Shown: positions 48,579 through 57,976 of the stretch, piece by piece | Position numbering within the stretch: the first letter of the stretch is position 1 | Layout of the letters: each line of letters starts with the position of its first letter | NCBI GenBank assembly: GCA_946127115.1 | Contig: CAMGYI010000001.1 | Location: 598,857 to 662,856 of the forward strand | DNA: 64,000 nt | From: an uncultured Chlamydia sp. | GTDB taxonomy: Bacteria > Chlamydiota > Chlamydiia > Chlamydiales > Simkaniaceae | Direction: 5' to 3' | Translations under genes and position numbers: made by a program | The notes under the pieces: model-generated | Databases searched by the model: none | What the model was told of the DNA's origin: nothing | Seen by the model: only the letters and a program-made list of their open reading frames with translations

Positions 48579-49814
48579 ATGCGCGCTGTGTTACAAGGTC
48601 TTTTTCTGGCCCTCATCACTCTAGGAGCACCCTTTCGAGCCTACTCTATTAATGAGGAGCTAGCAGAAAGCATTAATCACACTGGAATGTTCCTCTACTA
48701 TATTACAGACAAGTCTCAAAATACCGTGATATCCCCCTTGGCAATTAGTACTTCTCTCTTGATGACCTACATGGGTGCTAAAGGAAATACCGCTCACCAA
48801 ATCGCGATGGGTCTTCATTTAACTATCCCGCAAAAGGAAGTTCCTTTTGCTTACTTATCCCTGGTCAATCAGCTGGCTGGGGGCAGGGCTAAGATCCAGA
48901 TTGATGCAACCATGTGGATCGATGAAAAATCTAATGTGTTAGGCTCTTATAAATCGCTTATTTCGAAAAAATTTGATGGGTCTATCCATAGTGTTAACTT
49001 TCTCAAGCCTCTAATTGCCGCAAAAAGCATGAATAAGTGGATATATGAAAAATCGGATGGAAAGATCGCAAGATTTATTGATCCATCCATTCTTTCTAGT
49101 TCAACTCAACTGATTCTCATCAATAGCCTCTTTTTAAAAGGCTCATGGGGAAACCCTTTTCCCACTCAAAACACAGAGCAGCAGCCATTCCTAAAAAAGG
49201 ATGGAAGTTCTGTTTCTTGCAGAATGATGCACCAGTCTTCTGAGCTTTACTACTTTGAAAATGATGATTCACAAATTGTTGCCCTTCCGATTGAAAATCT
49301 TAACTCGCATCTTGCTTTTGTCATCTTTCTCCCAAAAAAGAACCTTAGCGATCTCTACAACTTTTACTACTCCCAAGATGAGAAAAAACCTGAAGGATTT
49401 ATCTCCTATCTCCAACACCTTAAAAAAGCCTATGTCAACATCTCAATCCCGAAGTTTATTGTTTCACAGAAACTAAATCTAATTCCTCTTTATCGGTCGT
49501 TAGGAATTAATGAAGCACTCTCAACTAGAGCTGATTTCTCCGGAATTGATGGGACGAAGAATTTAATGATTAGCGAAGCCTTTCAGCAAAATGTCCTATC
49601 GATTGATGAAGGGGGGATTTTTGCAACAGCAGCGACTGCTTCATCCCTTAGTTTAAACTCTTCTAGAAATGGTAATGCCGCTCAATTTGTTGCCAACCAC
49701 CCCTTTCTATATGCCGTTTATGACTTCGATACCAAACTCCTCCTCTTTCTTGGAGAATGTCAAGACCCTTCTCAAACAGGAATTACTAAAGTAACTGGAG
49801 GAAAATCACCTTGA
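48579..49814 (+). CDS. Secreted serpin (serine-protease inhibitor)
   Basis: 411 residues from ATG 48579; the frame is open to GTG 48567. A signal peptide (VLQGLFLALITLGAPFRAYS) sends it out of the cytosol. The serpin fold signs are clear: NTVISPLAISTSLLMTYMGA, the breach/shutter motif NSLFLKGSW, and the C-terminal signature FVANHPFLYAVYD. The hinge DEGGIFATAATAS (about 343-355) has the small residues needed for loop insertion, so it is probably inhibitory, though the usual P14 Thr/Ser is Ile. The loop is about four residues longer than in antitrypsin; P1 may be Arg or Asn in LNSSRNG. Stop overlaps the PP2C start. Confidence 0.92.
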   Translation: MRAVLQGLFLALITLGAPFRAYSINEELAESINHTGMFLYYITDKSQNTVISPLAISTSLLMTYMGAKGNTAHQIAMGLHLTIPQKEVPFAYLSLVNQLAGGRAKIQIDATMWIDEKSNVLGSYKSLISKKFDGSIHSVNFLKPLIAAKSMNKWIYEKSDGKIARFIDPSILSSSTQLILINSLFLKGSWGNPFPTQNTEQQPFLKKDGSSVSCRMMHQSSELYYFENDDSQIVALPIENLNSHLAFVIFLPKKNLSDLYNFYYSQDEKKPEGFISYLQHLKKAYVNISIPKFIVSQKLNLIPLYRSLGINEALSTRADFSGIDGTKNLMISEAFQQNVLSIDEGGIFATAATASSLSLNSSRNGNAAQFVANHPFLYAVYDFDTKLLLFLGECQDPSQTGITKVTGGKSP

Positions 49815-50584
49815 ATAGTTATGTCTTTCCACTATCCTGTTATGGACTTACTGATATCGGCCATGTCCGCACAAACAACGAAGATGTATTTCTTAATCTC
49901 CATGAATATGGTTTTTTTGCCCTTGCCGATGGAATGGGAGGGCACAATGCTGGAGAAGTCGCAGCAAAAGAAGCTGTCCGTTTTGTCTGTGCTTCAATTG
50001 AAGAGCTCTTTGTTTCCGCAGAACGAGAATGGAATATCTTTGATCTCTCCTCTTTTAATAAGCTCTGTATTGAGAATGCCAATAGCTGGGTTCATCACCT
50101 TGGCAAAAAGAAAAGAGATTGCTCAGGGATGGGAACCACCCTTTGTACCCTTCTTTTTTACGAACATTCTCTTATTTACGCTCACGTAGGAGATAGTCGT
50201 ATCTATCGCTTCCGAGAAGGACTTCTTGATCAGCTGACCCTTGACCATTCCCTCACAAATCAAATGATTAAAAAAGGACAAGTATCAAAAGAAAAATCTC
50301 AAACTCTCCCCTACAAAAATATTTTAACCCGAGCGATTGGAACTCAGATGGATGTGGAGGCAGAAATCCATATTGCCCTAGTAAACCCTCATGATATATA
50401 CTTGATGTGCAGTGACGGTCTCACCGATCAAGTCTCGGATGATGAAATCGCTGAGATTTTAAAGAATGCAAAAGATATTAAGAGTGCAACCACACAACTA
50501 GTTAAAAGAGCCAAAGAACAAGGGGGGCTCGATAACGTAACTGTGGTGATTGTAAAAACAGATGAAGAGAATTTACCTCGATAA
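49811..50584 (+). CDS. PP2C-type Ser/Thr protein phosphatase
   Basis: Metal-dependent phosphatase, 257 residues, starting at TTG over the serpin stop. PP2C motifs in order: GHVRTNNEDVF, LADGMGGHNAGEVAA, GMGTTLCTLLF, AHVGDSRIYRF, CSDGLTDQV and GLDNVTVVIV, supplying the Asp metal ligands. It is the counterpart to kinases such as PknD at 60 kb. Equivalent to CT259, followed as in Chlamydia by the CT258-like aminotransferase, overlapping it by 23 bases. Confidence 0.94.
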   Translation: MNSYVFPLSCYGLTDIGHVRTNNEDVFLNLHEYGFFALADGMGGHNAGEVAAKEAVRFVCASIEELFVSAEREWNIFDLSSFNKLCIENANSWVHHLGKKKRDCSGMGTTLCTLLFYEHSLIYAHVGDSRIYRFREGLLDQLTLDHSLTNQMIKKGQVSKEKSQTLPYKNILTRAIGTQMDVEAEIHIALVNPHDIYLMCSDGLTDQVSDDEIAEILKNAKDIKSATTQLVKRAKEQGGLDNVTVVIVKTDEENLPR

Positions 50585-51710
50585 TAACGCTACAACAAAA
50601 ATCGATCCTCTAGTCGTTGATGCGATGATCAAAGAACTTACCGCACCCCCTAGAAATCCCTCAAGCATTCATCACTTTGGACAGGAGGGCAGAAAAGTAC
50701 TGTCTGACTGTCGTTCCCAGATTGCTTCCTTTTTAGATGTGAAGTCTAGCGAAATCCTCTTTACTTCAGGGGGAACAGAGGGAATGAATCTTCTGATCCG
50801 GGGCGCATTAGATAGTCCCAAGACTCACATCATCGGATCTTCTATTGATCATTCGTGTGTGTATAGCACATTAATAGACCTTGAAGCAAGGGGGGCTGAT
50901 GTAACTTTCCTCCCAGTTGACACCTATGGAGCTCCTCATCCTGAGGACCTACAAAAAGCTCTTCGTCCCTATACAAAACTCATTGTTCTTACAGCAGCCA
51001 ATAGTGAGACAGGAATCAAAACCGACCTTGAAAAAATGGCTGCCATTGCCCGATCAGCGCAGGTTCCACTGGTCATCGATGGCGTCTCATTCATCGGAAA
51101 GGAACCACTTAATATTCCTGTTGGAATCTCTGCAATCGCCTTTTCTGCTCATAAATTCCATGGTCCAAAAGGGGTGGGGTATGTTTTTGTTCGCTCAGGC
51201 TTCAAACTATTTCCCCTCATTACAGGGGGGGGGCAAGAAAAGAGAATTCGAAGTGGAACCGAAAATCTTCCAGGAATCGTCGGTATGACCCGCGCTCTTA
51301 CTCTAATCGATGAAGATAAAAATGCTGCTACCCTTACCTCTCTTCGTGAATTCTTTGAATCAGAAATACTTTCAGCTCTTCCAGAAGTAGAAATCAATGG
51401 AGAGGGCCCCCGCATTTCAAATACTTCGAACCTTTTTTTCCCTGGAGTTGATGGAGAATCTCTTTTAATTGCACTTGACATGCCGAATAGGCTGAACATA
51501 CCTAAAATTGCCGCTTCCCATGCCTCTGCCTGCACATCTGGCGCTTTAAAACCTTCTCGCGTACTTCTCAAAATGGGTTACTCCCGTGAACGTGCCTCCT
51601 CCTCACTTCGTTTCTCCTTTTCCCGCTTTAATACCTTAGAAGAAGTCAAGCAAGCTGCTGAAGTGATCATCTCACTCGTACGCAAAGTCCGCTCTACAAT
51701 ACTATCCTAA
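50562..51710 (+). CDS. NifS-like cysteine desulfurase
   Basis: PLP enzyme, 382 residues, that removes sulfur from cysteine, typically for iron-sulfur clusters or thiolation. Begins IYLDNNATTKIDP. His in SSIDHSCVYS stacks on PLP. The Schiff-base Lys is 198 in FSAHKFHGPKG, and the catalytic loop Cys is 324 in SHASACTSGALKPS. The loop is short, as in class I (NifS/IscS). The partner scaffold (IscU/SufE) is not in this window. Corresponds to CT258. Confidence 0.92.
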   Translation: MKRIYLDNNATTKIDPLVVDAMIKELTAPPRNPSSIHHFGQEGRKVLSDCRSQIASFLDVKSSEILFTSGGTEGMNLLIRGALDSPKTHIIGSSIDHSCVYSTLIDLEARGADVTFLPVDTYGAPHPEDLQKALRPYTKLIVLTAANSETGIKTDLEKMAAIARSAQVPLVIDGVSFIGKEPLNIPVGISAIAFSAHKFHGPKGVGYVFVRSGFKLFPLITGGGQEKRIRSGTENLPGIVGMTRALTLIDEDKNAATLTSLREFFESEILSALPEVEINGEGPRISNTSNLFFPGVDGESLLIALDMPNRLNIPKIAASHASACTSGALKPSRVLLKMGYSRERASSSLRFSFSRFNTLEEVKQAAEVIISLVRKVRSTILS

Positions 51711-51730
51711 TACCATGCCAAAAAATAAAG

Positions 51731-52960
51731 TTAGGAAACTGAACTAATAAGAATGGTGCGGCCTGCAATAAATGAGGTTTCCTCGACAGAAAGCTCAAAA
51801 GAGCCTATTCGCACAGAATCACTAAGATCAGGGCGACGCCCAAGAAAAAGCTCCATAAGATCTTCAAGAGTTGCCCCATCTTCCTTAATAGGAAGGTCAA
51901 TATGAAGCCATTTGTTAATATCAGCAAGAGCAGTGCCACCTGGAAAAGATCGATCAACAAGAATTTTTCTCTGCTCAGGAATATACTCTCCAAATGAAAT
52001 CCAATCATCGCGGTGTCCAAAGATTTCATCCACGACAGCATCGAGAGTAAGGCTTCCTATAGCCTCCCCTTTTTCATTAAGAACTATGGCAAGGCTCTGA
52101 TTATTTTGTCGAAACTCTTTCATGATTTCAAGTACCGAGTTGGCCTCTGTGATAAACCATGGAGAGCGACAGTAGGCGCGCAGACGCACATCATCTCCAT
52201 GACGGAGAAGATCCCGTGGGTAGGCAACAGCAACGATGTTCTTCAAGCTTTTATGATAGACTGGGATGAATGGAAAAGGTTGGTGATCAAGAAGCTGCTT
52301 AATATCTCCAATCGTTTGCTCTGAAGGGATGCACTTCATCTCTTCAATAGGGTCCATAAGATCTTTTGCCGTCTTATTTTTTAATGAAAAGATATTCATT
52401 AAGACTGGGTCAAACTCTTTTGATGGGGCATCATCTCTTTCCTCAATAGCCTTCTGAAGCTCTTCTCGCGATAAATAGAGACCAGAACGACTCTTTACTC
52501 CAAAAAGGAAATTGATGAAGCAACAAATGAGATCAAGAATAAAGACGATGGGACGAAGAATATAAGAAGTTAGGTGCAGAATAGGGATTCCCAACATACA
52601 CACATTTTCAGCATAGCGACGAGCCGCAAACATCGGAGCAAGTTCAGCAAAAATAAGGACAATAAAAATTTGGGTGATCGGTGCCCAGTCGGGACTGAGT
52701 TCAAGTGAAACATAAAAACGACGCGCACACTCAGAGCCAAATTGCATTGCAGTGTTTACCCCTATAAGAGTGGTACCAAAGAGCCTCGTAGGATTATTAA
52801 GGAGCTTACTAAGCCATTTTGCCCGTCTATTTCCCTGACTTACATAAAATTGGAGGCGGACCCGATTAAAAGAAACAGCTGCCATTTCAAGCATCGAGTA
52901 AAATCCTTGGATAATCAGAGAAAGAGCAATAAGAAGGAGAAAAAAGGTCCAATTAGCCAT
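51731..52960 (-). CDS. DUF21/CBS/CorC_HlyC membrane protein (CNNM-like)
   Basis: 409 residues from ATG 52960, which overlaps the end of the upstream paralogue; a longer frame to 53011 lies within that gene. Three to four helices of the DUF21 transporter domain (about 1-190) are followed by a CBS pair (about 205-325) and a C-terminal CorC_HlyC domain (about 335-409). The family handles magnesium or sodium/cobalt. Pair with the next gene matches CT257-CT256. Convergent with the nifS-like gene. Confidence 0.87.
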   Translation of the reverse strand: MANWTFFLLLIALSLIIQGFYSMLEMAAVSFNRVRLQFYVSQGNRRAKWLSKLLNNPTRLFGTTLIGVNTAMQFGSECARRFYVSLELSPDWAPITQIFIVLIFAELAPMFAARRYAENVCMLGIPILHLTSYILRPIVFILDLICCFINFLFGVKSRSGLYLSREELQKAIEERDDAPSKEFDPVLMNIFSLKNKTAKDLMDPIEEMKCIPSEQTIGDIKQLLDHQPFPFIPVYHKSLKNIVAVAYPRDLLRHGDDVRLRAYCRSPWFITEANSVLEIMKEFRQNNQSLAIVLNEKGEAIGSLTLDAVVDEIFGHRDDWISFGEYIPEQRKILVDRSFPGGTALADINKWLHIDLPIKEDGATLEDLMELFLGRRPDLSDSVRIGSFELSVEETSFIAGRTILISSVS

Positions 52961-54212
52961 CTTTTTTTCTTTTAAAAGGTTTAAGGTGACGGATATAGAC
53001 ACGTCGAACACGATTGTTGTCTGAAGCTAGGACGTGGAAAAGGAAACCATGGCACTCGATTTTGGTTCCACTTTTCGGGATATCTCCAAGCCGTTCCGTA
53101 AGCCATCCCCCAATTGTCGCCATATTATTTAGGCTTTCTAGATGATAGTCAAAAATTTCCTCAAATTCGAGCAACTCAAGCTTACCACTGGCAATAATAA
53201 TATCAGGAGAAGCTTTTGTATAGTGGCTCTTCTCATCCCGTCGATCGGCAATCTGTCCAATGACAGTTTCCACAAGATCTTCAAGGGTAATAAGCCCTGA
53301 AACCGACCCGTATTCATTAACAACCATGACCATAGTTTCTTGCAACTTGTAAAAATGCTCAAGAAGCGCCCGGCTAAGCATTGATTCAGGGACATAATTT
53401 GGCTTTCTTAAAAATGGAATGATGTCATGACTTGACTTTAAGTGTTTACGATGGAGAAAGAAACTCCCACTTGTCATGATTCCTAAAACATTTTCAATCG
53501 ATCCATTGCACACTGGAATGCATGTACATTCTTCATCAACAAAGAGGCGAAGAAGGGCTGAAAGGGGGTCGTTGATGTTAAAAAACAAAACCTCATTACG
53601 AGGGCACATCAGTTCCTTTACAAGATCTTCTTCTAAGTTGAGATATCCTCGGACAAGTTTTGCTTCCTCACCGCTCACCGCTCCTGTTTGTTGAGAGCTG
53701 CGTAGAGCAATTTTCAACTCTTCAATTTCAATATCCTTTTCCTTTCGAAGATAAAAGAAAAAGAACTTTGAAATTCCTGTTGTGATAAATGTAATTGTAT
53801 CGCGAAGTGGTTTTAAAAAAACCTCAACCACTCGAATAACAGGGGATGCACGGTAAGCAATCCAGCTATTTTTTGGATACGCGATCGATTTAGGAATGAC
53901 TTCTCCAAAAATAAGCGTTAGTGCAAGTGGCACACCAACAGTTAACACCCAACTAGAAAAGGTCTCAAAAATCCCAGACACCACGTTTTGAACTAGGATG
54001 TTCATCACTACATTCAGCATTAAAATAGTGACAAGAAGCTTTCTGGGTTCGGAGAGAAGACGAGCAATGAGGCGCCCACGTGGGTCCTCCCCCAGGCGAA
54101 AGGCTCGTACCTTCATCGAGGAGAGGGAAAAAAGTGCTGTTTCTGAAGCAGAGAGAGACCCAGATATAAAGATTAAGATAACAAGAACCGCAATGAGAAT
54201 CAGCAACGTCAC
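52953..54212 (-). CDS. DUF21/CBS/CorC_HlyC membrane protein, paralogue
   Basis: 419 residues, starting at GTG overlapping the stop of the FtsB-like gene (GTGA). Same order of domains: DUF21 with four helices (about 1-180), CBS pair (about 195-325) and CorC_HlyC (about 335-410, GTKIECHGFLFHVL). A tandem duplication followed by divergence best explains the two neighbours. Ion specificity unknown. Confidence 0.87.
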   Translation of the reverse strand: MTLLILIAVLVILIFISGSLSASETALFSLSSMKVRAFRLGEDPRGRLIARLLSEPRKLLVTILMLNVVMNILVQNVVSGIFETFSSWVLTVGVPLALTLIFGEVIPKSIAYPKNSWIAYRASPVIRVVEVFLKPLRDTITFITTGISKFFFFYLRKEKDIEIEELKIALRSSQQTGAVSGEEAKLVRGYLNLEEDLVKELMCPRNEVLFFNINDPLSALLRLFVDEECTCIPVCNGSIENVLGIMTSGSFFLHRKHLKSSHDIIPFLRKPNYVPESMLSRALLEHFYKLQETMVMVVNEYGSVSGLITLEDLVETVIGQIADRRDEKSHYTKASPDIIIASGKLELLEFEEIFDYHLESLNNMATIGGWLTERLGDIPKSGTKIECHGFLFHVLASDNNRVRRVYIRHLKPFKRKKDG

Positions 54213-54490
54213 TGAAATACCACTTTTAGTTCTCCCTCAGCCGCCACACCAAGCTTTTCCTTCAGAATAAGCTCAACAAAATCGGGATCATTTTGACTGT
54301 TTATTCGAAGTAGAAGCTCTTTCTCTCTCTCCATTTCATCCATTTTTCCCCTATTGAAGGTATCTATCCTTCCCTGAAGTGTAGCAACTAATCGATTTTT
54401 CTTGTGAATCGCTTGGATATAAACTGCCCCTGCCATTAAAATGAAGGCAATTACCCACCAATTCTTGGGTAAACTAAAATGTAATTTCAT
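54209..54490 (-). CDS. FtsB/DivIC-like small membrane protein
   Basis: 93 residues: one transmembrane helix (about 10-26, [15 protein letters not shown]), a coiled-coil stretch (about 30-65) and the typical C-terminus [15 protein letters not shown]. That layout is that of septum proteins FtsB/DivIC. Chlamydiae lack FtsZ but divide with peptidoglycan at the septum, so a divisome role is plausible. Stop of dcd overlaps its ATG, and its own stop overlaps the next gene. Confidence 0.72.
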   Translation of the reverse strand: MKLHFSLPKNWWVIAFILMAGAVYIQAIHKKNRLVATLQGRIDTFNRGKMDEMEREKELLLRINSQNDPDFVELILKEKLGVAAEGELKVVFQ

Positions 54491-55053
54491 ACCGATGGAA
54501 CAGTGATTCCTCTTTGCTTCATGTACTTACCCGCACGATCAGCATAGGAAACTTCACATACTTGTTTTGCTTCAAAAAAAAGAACCTGCGCAATCCCTTC
54601 GTTCGAATAAATTTTTGCTGGCAGTGGAGTAGTATTAGAAATCTCAATCGTCACATGTCCTTCCCATTCTGGTTCAAATGGGGTAACATTGACAATGATT
54701 CCGCAACGAGCATAGGTTGATTTTCCCAAACAAACAGTGAGACAATTCCTAGGAATACGGAAATACTCTATGGTGGAGGCTAAAGCAAAAGAATTCGGTG
54801 GAATAACGCAATGGTCCCCTTCGATATCAACAAAAGCATCCTCTGTGAATTTTTTTGGATCAACAATTGGGTTGTGAACATTGGTGAACACCTTAAAGCG
54901 ATTGCTCACCCGAACATCATATCCGTAGCTTGAAAGACCATAGCTGACGATCTTATGATTTTCGATGCTCCTAACCTGGGAATCAACAAATGGTTCAATC
55001 ATTCCTTCTTCGAGAGCCATTTTTCTAATCCACTTATCTGCTTTTAAACTCAT
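54487..55053 (-). CDS. dcd: dCTP deaminase
   Basis: Deaminates dCTP to dUTP, supplying dTTP synthesis. 188 residues. Motifs: [14 protein letters not shown] near residues 36-49, [20 protein letters not shown] at 109-128 and [18 protein letters not shown] with the conserved Glu. Complete. Divergent from ruvB, matching CT039-CT040. Heads a four-gene overlapping unit with the FtsB-like and the two CBS genes. Confidence 0.95.
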   Translation of the reverse strand: MSLKADKWIRKMALEEGMIEPFVDSQVRSIENHKIVSYGLSSYGYDVRVSNRFKVFTNVHNPIVDPKKFTEDAFVDIEGDHCVIPPNSFALASTIEYFRIPRNCLTVCLGKSTYARCGIIVNVTPFEPEWEGHVTIEISNTTPLPAKIYSNEGIAQVLFFEAKQVCEVSYADRAGKYMKQRGITVPSV

Positions 55054-55181
55054 TTAATCACCTATTTTCAAAAGGAACGTCCTTAGTGTGCTTGATCTAA
55101 TAGTTCCAGACAAACAGAAACACCATGGGCTGGACCTTTTTTTAACTTCTGCACTTTAGATATAGCGCTTGAATTCCTTTT

Positions 55182-55209
55182 TTGCTACTATTTTCTTATA
55201 TGGTATAGC
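55182..55209 (+). promoter_or_regulatory. Promoter of ruvB
   Basis: TTGCTA (55182-55187), 16 bases, TATAGC (55204-55209) with a TGG just before it, i.e. an extended -10. About 20 bases from the ATG at 55230. Confidence 0.5.
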
Positions 55210-55229
55210 ATCTTAGGAAACGCAGAATT

Positions 55230-56264
55230 ATGACAAAACCACCATTTGTACAGTCGTCTTGGGAAAAGCGAGACCAGAAACTTGAGCTAAAACTGCGCCC
55301 GGGATCGTTAGGTGAGTTTATTGGGCAATCTGCAGTGCGGGAAAAATTAGATGTCTTTGTGGGCGCCGCAAAGAAAAGGGGCGAGGCTCTGGGTCACTCT
55401 TTATTCTATGGCCCTCCAGGACTCGGTAAGACCACCCTGGGTCATATTATTGCAGAAGAGATGGGGACCGATTTAATTGTTGCCTCAGGCCCATTAATTG
55501 ACAAGCCTGCCGATTTAGCAGGGATCCTTACCAACTTAAAGGAAGGAGATGTTCTCTTTATTGATGAAGTCCACCGCCTTAACCGAATTGTAGAAGAATA
55601 CCTTTATCCCGCAATGGAAGACTTTTCTCTCGATCTGATGCTTGATTCGGGACCCCAAGCTCGGAGTGTTCAGGTGAAGCTGAACCCTTTTACTTTGATA
55701 GGAGCCACAACTCGCATGGGCCTTTTGAGCGCTCCACTACGATCCCGCTTCGGATTTACTTGCCGACTCGCTTATTATCCTTCCGAGATCGTGGCAGATA
55801 TTCTTTCCCGTTCCTCCTCGATTCTCGGTGTTGACATCAACGAGGAGTCGATTTTTGAAATCGCCAAACGAGCTAGAGGAACGCCGCGCATTGCAAACAA
55901 CCTCCTGAAGTGGGTTCGTGACTATTCTCAGATGAGAACTGATAGCAAACTAGACAAGATCTCAACACGAACTGCTTTAGAAATGCTAGATATCGATTTC
56001 CGCGGGCTCGATGAAATGGACAAGAGAATACTTGAACACATCATCGATCACCACGAGGGAGGCCCTGTGGGCATCGGAACTATTGCCACTGCATTAGGAG
56101 AAGAAGCTTCCTCTCTAGAGGAAGTTAATGAGCCCTTTCTCATCATGCAAGGCTTTATTCGTCGTACGCAACGGGGAAGAGAAGTGACCAAGCTCGCCTA
56201 CCAACATCTTGGTCGCATGCCTGAGGCTAATCAATTTTCTGGAGAACCGCTCGATGAAAATTAA
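55230..56264 (+). CDS. ruvB: Holliday junction helicase RuvB
   Basis: AAA+ motor that drives branch migration with RuvA. 344 residues. Begins with the family-typical LRPGSLGEFIGQ. Walker A GPPGLGKTT at 61-69, Walker B VLFIDEVHRL, sensor IGATTRMGLLSAPLRSRFG with the Arg finger. C-terminal winged helix (about 260-335) has MQGFIRRTQRGREVT. Overlaps the SpoIID-like gene by 11 bases. Confidence 0.97.
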   Translation: MTKPPFVQSSWEKRDQKLELKLRPGSLGEFIGQSAVREKLDVFVGAAKKRGEALGHSLFYGPPGLGKTTLGHIIAEEMGTDLIVASGPLIDKPADLAGILTNLKEGDVLFIDEVHRLNRIVEEYLYPAMEDFSLDLMLDSGPQARSVQVKLNPFTLIGATTRMGLLSAPLRSRFGFTCRLAYYPSEIVADILSRSSSILGVDINEESIFEIAKRARGTPRIANNLLKWVRDYSQMRTDSKLDKISTRTALEMLDIDFRGLDEMDKRILEHIIDHHEGGPVGIGTIATALGEEASSLEEVNEPFLIMQGFIRRTQRGREVTKLAYQHLGRMPEANQFSGEPLDEN

Positions 56265-57492
56265 GCACCTTTTACTCTTTATTTTGATTCCTCTCTTTGC
56301 CTTTTGCAGAGAGAGAGTGAAAATACCTGAAAATGAAACAGGAAAACCTGCAACAATCAAAGTCTTATTGGAAAGAGATTCCGATGGAATCCTGCTTGAA
56401 GCACGAGGCCCTTTTGTTATCTACAATCCAGAAAATGGGAAAAAAATAGGCTCCGGACGCCGTGGCAAAAGGTTTTACCTCTATCCTCATGAAGAGGGGA
56501 TCAAATGGGGAGAAAACTTTCTAGGAATCTTTCAACTGCAAGTTGTTCCTACAAGTGCCGATACCACTTTCTTAGTGGATGGCGTGCAATACCGAGGGGC
56601 AATTGAAATCTACCATATCGAGGGAAAACTCAGCGTTATTAATGAAGTCGACGTGGAAAGCTATGTGAAAACCACCCTGACAGAAGCGCTTAATGGAGGC
56701 AATTTCCCTCCTAATGTAATGGATTCGATCGCAATTATTTCTCGAACCGATACCTATTATAAAGCTCTCATGAATTACGATGCTTTTTGGCATGTGCTCG
56801 CAAAAGAAGTAAACTATTATGGCGCAGGGCTCACCCTGCAAAATTTGGATGTTGATAAGGCGGTCGATAATACTCGCTACCTTGTCATGACTTATGATCA
56901 GCAACCTTTTCCAGGAAGTTGGACTGAAAATTCTGGAGGAAAGACCGCTAGCTATGCCTCTATCTTTAGAAAAAGCACTCCTACTCCAAGCGGTGTAGAA
57001 ACTCCTTTTGCTACGAAATGCCGCACCGATACTCATTGGGCGTTGACCATCAACACCCAGGAGCTTGCGAAAGTTGTAAAAACCAACCGTGTGACAGGAA
57101 TTGATCTTTTTGTCGATCACTTTTCTGGGAAAATCTATGCCGCACGACTGCACGATGGAACCCATCAAGAGGACGTCGATTTTATGGCGCTGCAAACAGC
57201 TCTTGGAAGCGATAAACTCAAAAGCAACGACTTTTCTGTATGCATCAGGGGGAATATTGCTGTGTTTGAGGGATATGGAAAAGGGCCAGGTGTTGGTTTA
57301 TGCCTCTATAGTGCAAAGCAGATGGCTGAACGGGGCGACGATGCACCTGAAATTCTTTCTGAGTTCTTTCCAGGGACAACGATTGAGAAAATGCGTGCCT
57401 ATCCTGAAACAATCGTTTCGGTACATAAAAGCTCTTTTATTTCTCCCAAACAAAAGCAAGCAGCGAAGAAGAAATATAAACTACTGCACTAG
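56254..57492 (+). CDS. SpoIID-like lytic transglycosylase candidate
   Basis: SpoIID/LytB-domain protein; SpoIID cuts peptidoglycan strands lacking stem peptides. 412 residues from ATG 56254 (GGAGA upstream), with an N-terminal signal (MKIKHLLLFILIPLFAFC). The domain spans about 110-370: YRGAIEIYHIEGKLSVINEV, YVKTTLTEALNG with the expected catalytic Glu, then ENSGGKTASY and GYGKGPGVGLCLYSAKQMA. The role would be septal peptidoglycan remodelling in a division mode without FtsZ. Lipid modification at Cys 18 is doubtful. Confidence 0.82.
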   Translation: MKIKHLLLFILIPLFAFCRERVKIPENETGKPATIKVLLERDSDGILLEARGPFVIYNPENGKKIGSGRRGKRFYLYPHEEGIKWGENFLGIFQLQVVPTSADTTFLVDGVQYRGAIEIYHIEGKLSVINEVDVESYVKTTLTEALNGGNFPPNVMDSIAIISRTDTYYKALMNYDAFWHVLAKEVNYYGAGLTLQNLDVDKAVDNTRYLVMTYDQQPFPGSWTENSGGKTASYASIFRKSTPTPSGVETPFATKCRTDTHWALTINTQELAKVVKTNRVTGIDLFVDHFSGKIYAARLHDGTHQEDVDFMALQTALGSDKLKSNDFSVCIRGNIAVFEGYGKGPGVGLCLYSAKQMAERGDDAPEILSEFFPGTTIEKMRAYPETIVSVHKSSFISPKQKQAAKKKYKLLH

Positions 57493-57501
57493 GAGATCTA
57501 T

Positions 57502-57855
57502 ATGGTAAAACCCCTGATTGCAAAGAATAAAGCTAAAGCCCTCTCGACTTCACTCTTGCTCGTTGGAGTTGCTATTATGTTCTTCCTCGATAATTGGTGG
57601 CCTGCCGTCATGATTGTTATCGGCATCCCTCTATCTCTAAAGCAATTCCTCACAGGACGCCTCAACGATGCAGCCATTAGCCTTTTTGTCTTTGTAGGCT
57701 TCTTTATCATTGCCCAATTTAATATCTCATGGAAAGTCCTCGTTCCTATCTTCTTTATTATGGCTGCAGTCTATGTACTCTGCAAAGAGTGGGTGAACAC
57801 CTCCACAGGTAAAGATGAGGATGAAGAATCGGACGATATTGAGAAAAAAAAATAG
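57502..57855 (+). CDS. Small membrane protein, unknown
   Basis: 117 residues with a good ribosome site (AGGAG 6 bases before ATG). Three hydrophobic segments (about 15-30, 34-48 and 58-95) and an acidic C-terminal tail (KDEDEESDDIEKKK). No family recognised. Ten bases after the SpoIID-like gene, so probably in the ruvB operon. Confidence 0.78.
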   Translation: MVKPLIAKNKAKALSTSLLLVGVAIMFFLDNWWPAVMIVIGIPLSLKQFLTGRLNDAAISLFVFVGFFIIAQFNISWKVLVPIFFIMAAVYVLCKEWVNTSTGKDEDEESDDIEKKK

Positions 57856-57976
57856 AGGATGCATGTACAACAGCTTCTAAGCGACTTATTGCTTATTAAT
57901 ACCTATATTAGACCATAATTAAATAGTTGCAAGATCAAGATGAATTGGCTATGTTTGTTTAGTTTATAATATAAAA

